From Nematocida homosporus (taxonomy: Eukaryota; Microsporidia): a DNA stretch of 64,000 nucleotides. How positions within the stretch are numbered: position 1 is the stretch's first letter; each line of letters opens with the position of its first letter. Under the pieces are notes generated by a model. It searched no databases. It saw only the letters and a list, made by a program, of their open reading frames with translations, and was not told the origin of the DNA. Shown one piece after another: positions 51,435-61,112 of this stretch. Location: the NCBI RefSeq assembly GCF_024244095.1, contig NW_026250681.1:1-64000 (forward strand), written 5' to 3'. A program made the position numbers and the translations under genes.

Positions 51435-52226
51435 TTATCCGGAATGTCCTAAAATGGTCCAGAAAGCAGCTGATATAAGGTTTTGGGATATTTTTGACTT
51501 ATCGCTGGTCTTCAAAATAGTTACGCTTTTGGGTAAGTCTGGGACCGGCTGTTCGGAATCTTCTTTATGCAAGTAGAAGACTGGTTTGCTACGAAGAGCT
51601 TCAGTGATGTCTTTAGGCCAGTTCCGGAATTGGCCTGAGCTGCCATCAATGAACAGAGCAGCCACCTGGTTAATATCAGCCAGGTCGCGAGGAGAAGAGA
51701 CTAGCCGATAACGCTGCCCAGTGTGCTCAATCTCATGGCCTGGTTTCAATTGCACATTTGGCGCATCAGCTAAAATGGCCTTAATTGTCTCCAGAGTAGT
51801 CTCTGGAACACTGGGAACCACAATGTAAGCCAAGCCGGTTTGTCCAAAAGTCTTCAACCCATTGTACTTCGCAACTAAACCCTGAACATCAAATGATTCA
51901 ACCCGCGTTGGCAGAGCCACCCGAGTGCGCTCATTAGTGGGCGGGATTAATAGATCGGCAATAATCCTTTCGCGATCCATAAAGGAAACCGCGTCTATGT
52001 CCAAATTCCGACAGGCCTTCAAGTACTCGCCATGGTCCTGGTCTTTCGTGCAGTAGAGCTGAACAATAGCAGCCAAACTATACGGCAACCCTCGCTGGCT
52101 AGTGTAAGAGCTTTTGGTGCTCAAGTCGTACTGAAGATCTCCAATTACTACTTGATTGCCCGCAATAGCTATTCGAGTGCCATGGGCTATTCCTCTCTTT
52201 AATGCTAAGACTGCAGTACTCTTCAT
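51435..52226 (-). CDS. CDC73: Cdc73/parafibromin-like Paf1 complex subunit
   Basis: A 263-residue protein. The C-terminal half is the Cdc73 Ras-like domain: GLAYIVVPSVPETTLETIKAIL matches PIIIIP....S.I.M.N...L, RYRLVSSPRDLADINQVAALFIDGSSGQFRNWP matches the Y.vVD.P..L...DW.RVVAVFV.G..WQFK.WP block, and PVFYLHKED..PVPDLPKSVTIL follows. The N-terminal part (GNQVVIGDLQYDL...SLAAIVQLY) fits the Cdc73 N-terminal domain. The Paf1 complex assists RNA polymerase II elongation and H2B ubiquitylation. It is shorter than yeast (393) and human (531), lacking most of the linker. It follows the adaptor mu gene on the same strand by 40 bp. Confidence 0.8.
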   Translation of the reverse strand: MKSTAVLALKRGIAHGTRIAIAGNQVVIGDLQYDLSTKSSYTSQRGLPYSLAAIVQLYCTKDQDHGEYLKACRNLDIDAVSFMDRERIIADLLIPPTNERTRVALPTRVESFDVQGLVAKYNGLKTFGQTGLAYIVVPSVPETTLETIKAILADAPNVQLKPGHEIEHTGQRYRLVSSPRDLADINQVAALFIDGSSGQFRNWPKDITEALRSKPVFYLHKEDSEQPVPDLPKSVTILKTSDKSKISQNLISAAFWTILGHSG

Positions 52227-52266
52227 TAGGGGGACAAATATTCTTCTAAATAAGCAGTTGGGTCAT

Positions 52267-53277
52267 TTATTCAGTTGCTCGAAGGTATCCCGTAACTACG
52301 GTAGTGTGCTTAATCCAATTCTCATCTGCCTCTGAGGAGAGTCCATTAACTAGCACACTAGAAATGGCCTTACGGCTGAAACAGTATTTGTACTTAAGCG
52401 TGGCTGCGGCCCGATGGGGTTCAGAGCAATGGACTGTAATTGAAGCATTCCGACCGGAAGTGAGCTTCCAAACCAAACTGCGCATTGTGGGCACGTATTC
52501 ATAGCTGCCTTGTTTGCACTCCACACTAAGATGACCTGGCGTGAAGTCAAAAGAAAGGGTGGCCCGGAAAGATTCAGGAATGGCATCAGTGTCCAGACAA
52601 AGCATTACTTCGATGGTTTTGGCATCAATAAGGACTATTTTAACGATGGGAAGAGCATCTTCCTTGCAGTTAAAGGTATAATTCATTAAGACGGTCTCTT
52701 TAGAAGGCGCGGTCACAAAAGTCGTAATGCCTTCGCGCTTAGTTGAGACAAGGGGGTTAAATTGAATATTGCGCAGACCACAAAGCGAGCGAGAGTCTAT
52801 TTTAAGAGCCATAGCCCCAACATTATCGGTTGGTCGGGTGACTATTTGGCCGTAGGCCATTGTAGAGGGCTGGCCATGCAGAACGCGCTGGGCAATTGTA
52901 TCTATCACATCAACATAAACCCGCTTTTTAGCCATCACACTTAGTTGCAGTGCATCATTAGTACGGTGTTTACGAGGAATGGAAAAGGCTGGATTACGAG
53001 TGGTCAGATAATTGTCGATGTAGGCATAAAGAGTAGCATGTTTGCGATGAATAAATCCTTCATTATCAATTGCTAAGTTGCGAATAAGAGCCTTTAGGAC
53101 TTCTCTGGCAATATACTGATCTTCGGATAAAAGGAAGAATCCCTTATAGAGCAGGCCATTGCGTTTCTCGGCTAAAGAGAAGGTCGGTGTTCCAGCTGAA
53201 ATAGGACCAACAACTGGGTTGTTGTAACGAAGAACCAGCGCGCCATCGGTGTTCTCTATCTCTACACGAGCAAGCAT
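52267..53277 (-). CDS. Clathrin-adaptor-type mu subunit (AP complex)
   Basis: A 336-residue protein. The N-terminal 85 residues are longin-like. From about residue 110, LQLSVMAKKRVYVDVIDTIAQRV is the start of a mu homology domain (...EVFLDVIE.V). ALKIDSRSLCGLRNIQFNP, FVTAPSKETVLMNYTF, SVECKQGSYEYVPTMRSLVWKL and the final ENWIKHTTVVTGYLRATE (W.RY.T..G.Y..R) are MHD hallmarks. Mu subunits bind tyrosine-based sorting signals. It is about 100 residues shorter than usual, and I cannot tell AP-1, AP-2 or AP-3 apart. Delta-COP has a similar domain but a different N terminus. The stop codon lies inside AATAAA on the sense strand (52266-52271). It is in a three-gene run with 39- and 40-bp gaps. Confidence 0.75.
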   Translation of the reverse strand: MLARVEIENTDGALVLRYNNPVVGPISAGTPTFSLAEKRNGLLYKGFFLLSEDQYIAREVLKALIRNLAIDNEGFIHRKHATLYAYIDNYLTTRNPAFSIPRKHRTNDALQLSVMAKKRVYVDVIDTIAQRVLHGQPSTMAYGQIVTRPTDNVGAMALKIDSRSLCGLRNIQFNPLVSTKREGITTFVTAPSKETVLMNYTFNCKEDALPIVKIVLIDAKTIEVMLCLDTDAIPESFRATLSFDFTPGHLSVECKQGSYEYVPTMRSLVWKLTSGRNASITVHCSEPHRAAATLKYKYCFSRKAISSVLVNGLSSEADENWIKHTTVVTGYLRATE

Positions 53278-53316
53278 TGTATTTAGAATGTTACGTCGTA
53301 TTTGTGCCTGATTTGC

Positions 53317-54354
53317 TTATTTATTGTTGATACTTGAGTTGTTGCCATAGATGGCCATTGCCCGGGCAACAAAGGCCTCTAAATGAAATAGATCCTTAGT
53401 CCCTGCCCGCAAACGCGAATCGAACAAACTAGCGTACTTAAGAAGATTAGCTGCCGTTTCAACCGATGCTTCCTTCTGTAGCAGAGACAAAACCAGCATA
53501 GATAAGATTGCTTGGCCAGGTATGTTTTTGTCCAGTAGGCCATAAATACTCTCCCGAGCTTTAACTACACTTTTGATAGAGGGAGCCAGAATAATCGTAT
53601 CTGCCAGAGCATTAATGGATTCTTCCCAGGGAAAGGGCCCTACTTTCTTAGTATGAAGAGCTAACTCAAGTTTAGCCATAACTTTATGAAGATTGCCACG
53701 AGATTCTTTAACTATACTTTTGATTTGATCTTCAGGTAAAGTACTCTGCTCCGCCGTTAGAATCCGGCCAATTAACTGATTAATCTCCATATCACTAATA
53801 GTAGGCACCCGACAAATAAGAAATCTACTTTTAAAAGCATCAATAAAGGTATTAGTAGTTGTAGTTAGAATAATAAGCCGAAAGTTCTCAGCACCTTGCT
53901 CCATAATCCGCCGCAAGGCCATTTGTGCCCCAGAGGAGAGTTCTTCACCATCTGGAATAATCAAAAGTTTAGCCGCTCTACGCTTATCTCCCAACAAAAG
54001 TCCTTTAATTGATTTGGTCTCTGAGATATCTTTTGCTATCTTTTGAAGCACTTTCTTGTCATAATAACCATGAGGACCCACTCGGACTTCAATTGCTTCA
54101 TCACTTTCTAACAAAGAAACTTCCAAAGTCTTGGAAGCACTTACTTCAATATCAGTTGTATAGGACATATAATGCACTTCCTTATCAAAGAAGTGTTTGA
54201 TTAAAGCATGTAATAATGTACGTTTCCCAGAGCCATTCGGACCAGCCAAGATTAAACTGGGAAAGTTACTAGGAGCAAAGGTCTTTAAAACAGCTACACA
54301 ATCAAGATGCTTTAGTTCATCTAAAGTCTTCGGTCGATACTTCTCTTGGAGCAT
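53317..54354 (-). CDS. RFC5: Replication factor C subunit Rfc5 (human RFC3)-like
   Basis: A 345-residue clamp-loader subunit. KYRPKTLDELKHLDC is box II. LILAGPNGSGKRTLLHAL is Walker A with the GK(K/R)T variant of this subunit. VSLLESDEAIEVRVGPHGYYDKKVLQKIAKDI matches the STI.SNYHLEV.PSD.G..D..V.QE region found only in yeast Rfc5/human RFC3. ALRRIMEQGAENFRLIILTT and IDAFKSRFLICRVP follow, where SRC has become SRF. The Walker B is naturally degenerate (IIPDGEE), as in the family, which does not hydrolyse ATP. The protein ends NNK and the stop follows AATAAA directly. It lies 39 bp upstream of the mu gene. Confidence 0.88.
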   Translation of the reverse strand: MLQEKYRPKTLDELKHLDCVAVLKTFAPSNFPSLILAGPNGSGKRTLLHALIKHFFDKEVHYMSYTTDIEVSASKTLEVSLLESDEAIEVRVGPHGYYDKKVLQKIAKDISETKSIKGLLLGDKRRAAKLLIIPDGEELSSGAQMALRRIMEQGAENFRLIILTTTTNTFIDAFKSRFLICRVPTISDMEINQLIGRILTAEQSTLPEDQIKSIVKESRGNLHKVMAKLELALHTKKVGPFPWEESINALADTIILAPSIKSVVKARESIYGLLDKNIPGQAILSMLVLSLLQKEASVETAANLLKYASLFDSRLRAGTKDLFHLEAFVARAMAIYGNNSSINNK

Positions 54355-54874
54355 GAAATAAAAAGTGGCTTAGCTTGTGTATTTGTTCAGATTGAGTTGA
54401 GTTAAGTTAGTATTGGATTGAGTTAAGTTGAGTTGGATTGTGTTAGTATTGGATTGGGTTGAATTGAGTTGTGTTAAGTTGTGTTAGTATTGTGCTAAGT
54501 TGTGTTAAGTTGGATTGGGTTGAGTTGTATTGTGCTAAGTTAAGTTGTATTAAGTTGAATTAGTATTGTGTTAGTATTGGATTGGATTGGGATTATGTGG
54601 TATTTATTTGGAGTTATGAGATGGTTAGTATTGGGTTATGTGCTATCTGTACCATTCCCTCACATATCTTAATGAGAATATCGAGATATCTCTATTTTAC
54701 CTTTACTGAGGGACAGCATGTAATTATGTTATATGTTGATGTGGCTAAGGTTGAACATACTTTTATTGATAAGAGTCAAGTTAGTTTTTGATCTTCAAAT
54801 CCTAACACACAACAACTAGACTATACACTATACAAATACATATACTAAACCAGCTCTTTATTAGTACAATGCTG
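54355..54874. repeat. Intergenic, G/T-rich then a 190-bp complex stretch
   Basis: GTTGAGTTAAGTTAGTATTGG-type words run to about 54595. From about 54610 to 54790 the sequence is ordinary and not repetitive, including GAGATATCTC at about 54678-54687. A 56-codon ATG frame from 54621 crosses it but does not resemble a known protein. No gene called. Confidence 0.55.
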
Positions 54875-57800
54875 TTATCTGGCCGGTTCAGAGGCAAAGA
54901 TGTTTGAGGCATGAATAATTAGTTTACCTAGTGTGTTCTTGTCCTTTCTAACGATTTCATTAAGTGATTCAACACAGGCTTGATTGTTTAACAGCGCATC
55001 CAGAGTTTTCTTGATGTACGTCGGGCGTGGGGCTAAAGCACAACTCTTCTCCAGGAGCCGCGCAAGAATGTTCTCTTTGAAAGAGATCGGAGTTTGAGCC
55101 GATGAGAACATACTGATAATAACTTCTTGATGGGGAAGAGACTCTTCTTTTTGATTAGTTAAGGCATCAACTAGAACGTGGGATAGAAGTTCTTCATTCT
55201 GGGCAGTCAGTAAGGGAAGTTCAGCTTGAGTCTTTGGCTCATGAATCTGGCAAAGCAACTTATAGTACTCCGTATTACAAATCCGGTCCCGGTTCTGATG
55301 CAGTACTTCTAAAACCCCCGGATGATGATCTAACGACCATGCACTCCGCAGTAAAACTGTAGCCGGACCAATAGGCACTACCGTTAAAAATAGATAAGAA
55401 TAATGCAGATAAAATCCCGGGCAGAACCGTTTAAGTTGTAAAACAAAGACCGTACATGCATACACAGCCGTATCTAACTCCGGAGAATAAGGCATCTGTC
55501 GCAATGCCTCATAAACCCAAACCAAAATACTAAGACCACGGGCCATATTCCGCAAGAACATATTCCGCATGATATACTCTGAGAAAAGCAGCTCAATGTA
55601 CCCCCCAAAGAAAAGACCCAATACAGTCGGTCGGACTTTCTTCAAGAAAAGGAAGACTGTCTCCTCATGCTCACTAGATAGTCCTTCTAAAACAACCTGC
55701 AATAACCGTGTAAATAGTTTTTGAATTTGATAGTACTCTATCTCCAATCCATTAATAAAGATTTCCGTTAAGATCTCTAAAGACTTCACCAGTAAAGAGT
55801 TCTTCTTGCTCAGTAAATGAACTAAAACCCCTAAAGCTTCTATCTTCATGTACTTAATGGGCGAACACTCCTTACGTAGCCGCAAATAGTACTCCACACT
55901 AGCCGAGAAGGAAGCTTTCAAGAAGTTCTTAAAGACTTCTGGTGATTTAGCTCGTTCTTCTATCTGACTTAATGCGGCCGCCATTTGGGCTTCTTTCTCC
56001 TTCCCGGCCACACGACAGAAGAGTAAATCAACCCAAGACTCAAAAAGATCTCTATCTTTCTCTTCCTTACGCGTTAAGAAGATCCGTCGGGCAATATCTT
56101 TAAGTAAACTTTTGATTCGCTCATCAGTTCCACTCTTAGAACATTTAGATAAGGCTTCAATCGTACAAACAAAATCAAAAGGCGTACAAATAGGAATATC
56201 AGTTAGAATACACCGTCTAAGTAGTTCAGCTGCAAACTTAATCCGTTGGGGATTCTTCAGTAAAGTACTGCCTAAGTGCATATCGTACTCTACTTCGTTC
56301 ATAATACCCCGGTCTAACATCTGGGCAATAACTTCAGCATTAAACTTACGCTCGTCTTCTGCATAGATCAGCCAGGATGAAACTTCCTGCTGTGAGTTGT
56401 AAGAAGTCTTACAAATGCGATAAACGGCTTTGATGCACTCATTACGCGACCAAGTATTAGTTAACATAAAGATACTACCGATAATGTTCTGACAAAAGAA
56501 CAAACAAACCATATCATGGGCCCCTGAATGGACAAAACTAAGAATAACATGAATACTTTCTAATAACTCAATGGCTAAGGCCGGGCGGACATTTTCATCT
56601 CCGGCTTTTTCTATCTCATGAAGAATACGTTGGGTATCTTCCCATTTCTTCTGGGCAGAAGATCCGGTAAATGGTCCAACGGAATCACCTGATTCACGAC
56701 TCTTATAGTTAATGGAACAGAGATAAGCACAGATTTCATGGTACTCGCCAACGGTCACTGGTTGAATTTCATCGGCAATAATGTAGCTGGGTTTAGTGTA
56801 CTCCTTCTTCTCGTAGAGTGAGATACGGTAGTGATCAATTGGACTGGCTGGAGTAGGAGGAGTAGGAGGAGTAGATGGAGTAGGTAAGGAAGTAAGTTCT
56901 TCCAGGAGTTCTTCAACCATAGCTGGTAAGCCCTGCGTAATTCTAGTACGAGTTATATGCTCAACAACACCCAAACAGATAGATAAGTTCTTCTTAACTA
57001 GAGAAGATACCTTATCAGAAGAGATAGAGTCATTCATACCGGCTAGTTTCATAAAGTGCATAATGTTGTTAACTACACCTGAGAAGATAGGATCTGCAGC
57101 TGAAGCACAAGCTAACTGGACAGCTAAGGAAGTAGACATATTTTTAAACATAGATACGGCCTTATCTTGCTGATTGGGAAAATCACGTTTAACAATTTCC
57201 ATGGCCGCCCGAGTACTGATATGAAAAACCTTATCAACAATCGAATAAGTAATATCTCTAATCGCAAAATCAATAGCCATAATCGAAATATGCGCTAAAA
57301 TATTACGAATACCATCCAGTTCAATATACTTAGCCAGTCCAGTTACTTTTCGCTTACTTCCCAGCCTTCTTTCTTGAATAGCCGTATCCGGTAAGATATC
57401 TTCAATATGCACATCTATTTTTGAAAAACATATCTCTATCTCTAAAGAGATAAGATCACTACCTTCCGTTAAAAAGTGTATCTCAGAAAGAATCCGTAGA
57501 ATACTACGTACATAAGGACTAGTACTCCCAAAAATCTTACTAGCAGTACATTCCTCAATAAACTTACAAACAAAAACAACCGCTGAATAGATACACTCCT
57601 TCCCAATACTTTCTATCAAATACTCAGTTACACTAAATTCCGACCGTCTTATCGGTGCCTTATCAGCAAAAGTAAACATTCCTAAATAGGTCCCAATTGT
57701 TCTTAAAGAAGATAAGCGATCGGTTCTCTCTATCTCCTTATGCCGCTCTAAAAACTCCCTTAAGATCCTAAATAAGACCGATCGTACTACTAAGAATAAA

Positions 57801-59647
57801 GTCTTGGAATACCCCAAGACAAACTCAACATAAAGTCTTAAGTGATTTGTCTCCTTCAATAGTCGTTTAGCCACTAAGTATTTAGCTAGAACCTCTTCTG
57901 ACTTACTACCTGATTCCCGTTGCATTCCTTCAATAACCGTCTGTAAACTCGAAGGTGTCAGCATATTAAACTGTTTAGACCAACCCGGATGTACTTCAAT
58001 ATGACCTACTACCGCACTAACTAGTTCAGTAAAGAAGACTGTGCCATCTTCTGGCTCTTCCTTAGAGGAAATACTCTGGATGGCCAAATGACCCCTAATG
58101 TACGTATAGAGTGACTTATTAGCTGCATAAACCTGGGGCATACGTGAGAACTCCTGGCAGTAGAAAGGGTACTTCTCAAGGATGTCACAGAAGGTTTCTA
58201 GCATCTTTAAGCCGAACTTGAACTTGTTCGTGCACGGTTCTTCTTTCAGGAAGACTGTAATTAGGGCCATAACTGCTTTAATCCGGGGTTGCGGTAAGAT
58301 TTCATACTTGACCATTCGTCCGTAGAACAAGGCCATTGACATAACTTCATGGTGTGGCAACCGATCGATCAAAGCGTACTTTAACTCCATTTCGTTCAGA
58401 ATATGTTCAAAGATCTCTACATCGTAAGAGTTCTTATTAGTAGATATTTGGGTCATATAAACAATAGCATCAGAATTAGTAGTTCGTCCCGTAATTATAT
58501 TGTGTAAGAACTCATTAGCTAGTTGTTTTAAAGTTGTTCTTTTAACTAAACATCCTCTTATCTCTGGAATTAACAAGCTTTTTAACTTACCGACTAAACT
58601 GATCGTTGTTTTGGAAAGAATCTTAGCAATTACTTCTAAAGACATACAGGTAGCAATAATTGTATCAACTGTTAAGGGATAAATATTAACACCTTTAGCA
58701 CACCCTTTGCCATACCTTAAAATCATATGTTGTAATAAAGCATTAATAAACTCCTCATTAGATTGCATGCCTAAAATAGCACTTATATCAATGATCTCGG
58801 CCGTAATAGCTAGTAAAATCAAATCTAAAGAAAAGTCCAAAGGATCTAACTCCTTGATAATATAAGGCAATAACTTACAATCAACACAAGCAGCTAAACA
58901 TTCCTCTAAAGTAAAAGAAGAGGCATACATACGTCCCATCATAGTTAAAGTGATTTTAGGCCGTTTTTCAAAGATCTTCCTTAGAGCCACTCGGCCCTTA
59001 TCAGAAGGATAGACACAACTACAAAATAAGTCATTAAAGATCTTCTCGTACTTACTATGGTACCTAATTAGACCGGTACAGATTAGTTCAGGAATACTTA
59101 AAATACCAACACTAAGTAGGAGAGCTCCTTCCTCTACTTCCATTTCCGCAGCTAAAGCATAGACTTCTTCACAATTGTAGTTAGATTCGGCCATTTCTTT
59201 AAGTTCTGGGTTGTACTCGTAACTTTCCTTAGTCCGGTCAATGAGAGGAGTTGTATCTCCTTTGTAGAGAAGAGTGAGGTCGGGTGGGAGGGCAAGTAAG
59301 TACTGGAGGGTGTAGGCTTGAGTCTTGGGGTTCTGCCAGAGCTTGAGCATACGCTTGAAGGGGTAGAGTTCTGGGGAGTTGGTGCTGTGCCAGAGAGTTA
59401 AGTAGTTTTTGGCTTCGGACTTTGATTTGATAAGTAAATCGGGCTTATCTAGTTGGAGAAGAGGTTCTTTCCAGTCGAGATCTGGGTATTTTTGCTTGGC
59501 TTCGACTATTTTAATGCTTATCTCTTCTTCTGGGGTTGAAACGAGTTCTTTTAAGTACTCAAAGAAGAGACGATCTTTAGCAGTTGAATGGACTTCGGGA
59601 GGGCCTTTATCTTTACTATTTGCCCCTTTGTTTGGTTCTTTCCACAT
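54875..59647 (-). CDS. NOT1: CCR4-NOT scaffold subunit Not1 (CNOT1)
   Basis: A 1590-residue scaffold that holds the Caf1-Ccr4 deadenylases and the Not2-Not5 module, controlling mRNA decay and transcription in cytosol and nucleus. The key block at about residues 790-860, AIRDITYSIVDKVFHISTRAAMEIVKRDF...VSMFKNMSTSLAVQLACASAADPI, is the DUF3819 (CNOT9-binding) region of CNOT1 (ALREI...VVDR.V.IA....E.IV.KDFA...A..M..NL...MA...CREPL). The MIF4G-like middle lies before it (about 500-640). The C-terminal Not1 domain (about 1200-1560) has HYSYLFLTVVPIGPATVLLRSAW and LSHVLVDALT. It is shorter than yeast (2108) and human (2376). A Pro/Thr-rich linker (TPPTPPTPASP) lies near residue 930. Confidence 0.82.
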   Translation of the reverse strand: MWKEPNKGANSKDKGPPEVHSTAKDRLFFEYLKELVSTPEEEISIKIVEAKQKYPDLDWKEPLLQLDKPDLLIKSKSEAKNYLTLWHSTNSPELYPFKRMLKLWQNPKTQAYTLQYLLALPPDLTLLYKGDTTPLIDRTKESYEYNPELKEMAESNYNCEEVYALAAEMEVEEGALLLSVGILSIPELICTGLIRYHSKYEKIFNDLFCSCVYPSDKGRVALRKIFEKRPKITLTMMGRMYASSFTLEECLAACVDCKLLPYIIKELDPLDFSLDLILLAITAEIIDISAILGMQSNEEFINALLQHMILRYGKGCAKGVNIYPLTVDTIIATCMSLEVIAKILSKTTISLVGKLKSLLIPEIRGCLVKRTTLKQLANEFLHNIITGRTTNSDAIVYMTQISTNKNSYDVEIFEHILNEMELKYALIDRLPHHEVMSMALFYGRMVKYEILPQPRIKAVMALITVFLKEEPCTNKFKFGLKMLETFCDILEKYPFYCQEFSRMPQVYAANKSLYTYIRGHLAIQSISSKEEPEDGTVFFTELVSAVVGHIEVHPGWSKQFNMLTPSSLQTVIEGMQRESGSKSEEVLAKYLVAKRLLKETNHLRLYVEFVLGYSKTLFLVVRSVLFRILREFLERHKEIERTDRLSSLRTIGTYLGMFTFADKAPIRRSEFSVTEYLIESIGKECIYSAVVFVCKFIEECTASKIFGSTSPYVRSILRILSEIHFLTEGSDLISLEIEICFSKIDVHIEDILPDTAIQERRLGSKRKVTGLAKYIELDGIRNILAHISIMAIDFAIRDITYSIVDKVFHISTRAAMEIVKRDFPNQQDKAVSMFKNMSTSLAVQLACASAADPIFSGVVNNIMHFMKLAGMNDSISSDKVSSLVKKNLSICLGVVEHITRTRITQGLPAMVEELLEELTSLPTPSTPPTPPTPASPIDHYRISLYEKKEYTKPSYIIADEIQPVTVGEYHEICAYLCSINYKSRESGDSVGPFTGSSAQKKWEDTQRILHEIEKAGDENVRPALAIELLESIHVILSFVHSGAHDMVCLFFCQNIIGSIFMLTNTWSRNECIKAVYRICKTSYNSQQEVSSWLIYAEDERKFNAEVIAQMLDRGIMNEVEYDMHLGSTLLKNPQRIKFAAELLRRCILTDIPICTPFDFVCTIEALSKCSKSGTDERIKSLLKDIARRIFLTRKEEKDRDLFESWVDLLFCRVAGKEKEAQMAAALSQIEERAKSPEVFKNFLKASFSASVEYYLRLRKECSPIKYMKIEALGVLVHLLSKKNSLLVKSLEILTEIFINGLEIEYYQIQKLFTRLLQVVLEGLSSEHEETVFLFLKKVRPTVLGLFFGGYIELLFSEYIMRNMFLRNMARGLSILVWVYEALRQMPYSPELDTAVYACTVFVLQLKRFCPGFYLHYSYLFLTVVPIGPATVLLRSAWSLDHHPGVLEVLHQNRDRICNTEYYKLLCQIHEPKTQAELPLLTAQNEELLSHVLVDALTNQKEESLPHQEVIISMFSSAQTPISFKENILARLLEKSCALAPRPTYIKKTLDALLNNQACVESLNEIVRKDKNTLGKLIIHASNIFASEPAR

Positions 59648-59692
59648 CGATTAAATTTGAAAAGAAAATGGAGATAAATGCCTGGAATTAGG

Positions 59693-61102
59693 CTAAATCA
59701 GGCGGGAAAGATGGTTGGCTAGAGTAGTAGAGGTAATAAAAGCGTCACTGAGGTTGCCTTGAGCTTGTTGGTTGGTCCATCCGAGTTGGTATACTGGGAT
59801 GGTTAAGTTTTTAGTTAGATGTTTGTCTAGAGAGAGGGAAGTATAGGGTTTATAACCGAGGGCCGCAATGATGGCAGTGTATTTAGAAGTGGATATGGTG
59901 TTATATAATGATGAGGTTTGGTTTGGTGGGGTTTGGTTTGATAAGGATGTGTTGGTGTTGGTATTGGTATTGGTATTAGTGTTGGTATTGGTATTAGTAG
60001 ATGTGTTGGTTTTGTTAGTGTTGGTATTGGTATTGGTAGATGTGTTGGTTTTGTTAGTGTTGGTTTTGTTAGTGTTGGTAGATGTGATATTGTTAGTGTT
60101 AGTGGTATTAGTAGATGTGTTGGTTTTGTTAGTGTTAGTGGTATTAGTAGATGTGATATTGTTAGTGTTGTTGGTATTGGATGATGTTCTGGTGACTAGT
60201 TGGAGAGGGGATGCTACTGAATTAGATGATACTGAGTTAGATGGTACTGAGTTAGATGATACTGAATTAGAGGGTGTTGGTGGGGCGATGATTTGGATGG
60301 GGGTTTGCCAGAAGAGAAACTCAAGTTCCTTGGGTGGTAATGTATTTGAATTAGTGGGGGTGGTAGTGGTTGAGTTGGTTGAATTAGTGGGGGTAGATGT
60401 GGCTGCTCGGTGGAGAAGGTCTATCTTGCGCTGTTGTGGACGGGGTTGGGGTGGAAGAGTGTGCATCCAATGAAGAGTTGCCGGGGAGATTGTGACTTTT
60501 TGGGCGGCTGGTAGAGTTTCGGCTAGAACGGGTGGAGTGAATTTGGCCTGGAGAGGAGAATTGCGGCCGATGATGGTGATTTTGTTGACTTGGGTATTGG
60601 CTAAGTAGTTGGAAGTGGATTTAAGTGTGTTGGCTTTGAGAAGAATGCGAGCTATGTCTAGGGAGACATTGCCATTACCGATGATAGCTATATGGCCTTG
60701 CAGGGGAGGAATAGTAGGTGGGGAAGGAAAATTGTTGATTTGTTTCATGAGCTTATCGGCTGAGATAGTTAGATGGGCCCCGGGAATAGTAAGACTTTGT
60801 GGGGCTTGTGCACCTGTAGCTAGAACAATGGCTGAGTAGTGGTGCTGGATTTGGCTTAGTTGAATGTCCTTGCCTACTTCAACTCCGGTGAAGAGCTTGA
60901 CACGTGGGTGCTGGAAAACGGTTTCTAGATGGGGAATGGTTTGTCGGACCCCATACTGATCGGGAGCTACACTAGTGCGTAAATGTCCGAGTGTATACGG
61001 ATTCTTTTCAAAGACATCGATTTGGAGATTAGTGTTTCTTTTGAGAATCTCTTGTAAGAAATAAGCGGCAGCTGGACCGGCGCCTACTAGGCAGAGACTC
61101 AT
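59693..61102 (-). CDS. ARH1: Adrenodoxin/ferredoxin-NADP reductase (Arh1-like) with an Asn/Thr repeat insertion
   Basis: Passes electrons from NADPH to a mitochondrial-type ferredoxin for Fe-S cluster assembly, in microsporidia in the mitosome. The 469 residues begin directly with the FAD motif LVGAGPAAAYFLQEIL (residues 3-18; usual GxGPAG has become GAGPAA), leaving no room for a cleaved targeting peptide. The chain continues with YGVRQTIPHLETVFQHPRVKLF, the IIGNGNVSLDIARILL NADP motif (family GNGNVALDVAR), and ends with YQLGWTNQQAQGNLSDA, the GW...G.I..T region. At residues about 308-385 a low-complexity run of Asn/Thr/Ser/Lys interrupts the last domain (repeat listed separately). It starts 10 bp from the divergent small gene at 61113. 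Confidence 0.85.
   Translation of the reverse strand: MSLCLVGAGPAAAYFLQEILKRNTNLQIDVFEKNPYTLGHLRTSVAPDQYGVRQTIPHLETVFQHPRVKLFTGVEVGKDIQLSQIQHHYSAIVLATGAQAPQSLTIPGAHLTISADKLMKQINNFPSPPTIPPLQGHIAIIGNGNVSLDIARILLKANTLKSTSNYLANTQVNKITIIGRNSPLQAKFTPPVLAETLPAAQKVTISPATLHWMHTLPPQPRPQQRKIDLLHRAATSTPTNSTNSTTTTPTNSNTLPPKELEFLFWQTPIQIIAPPTPSNSVSSNSVPSNSVSSNSVASPLQLVTRTSSNTNNTNNITSTNTTNTNKTNTSTNTTNTNNITSTNTNKTNTNKTNTSTNTNTNTNKTNTSTNTNTNTNTNTNTNTNTSLSNQTPPNQTSSLYNTISTSKYTAIIAALGYKPYTSLSLDKHLTKNLTIPVYQLGWTNQQAQGNLSDAFITSTTLANHLSRLI
59949..60181. repeat. Coding minisatellite of TTGGTATTAGTG-type words inside the reductase gene
   Basis: Imperfect 6-, 12- and 30-bp repeats (GTTGGTATTGGTATTGGT, GTAGATGTGTTGGTTTTGTT) that read on the minus strand as NTNTNT, NKTNTST and NNITSTN. 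They resemble the words of the intergenic low-complexity tracts, as if that kind of DNA had expanded in frame. Confidence 0.85.
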
Positions 61103-61112
61103 TTAAAAAAAG

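Noticed and set aside
54621..54791. 56-codon plus-strand frame in the Rfc5/Not1 spacer
   Set aside because: No recognisable similarity, no T-run before the ATG, and mixed composition. Kept only as a low-interest finding.
59868..60473. Long plus-strand frame rich in Val/Leu opposite the reductase
   Set aside because: It is the mirror of the Asn/Thr repeat and flanks on the other strand; no start context, no family, and the minus-strand reductase explains the region.
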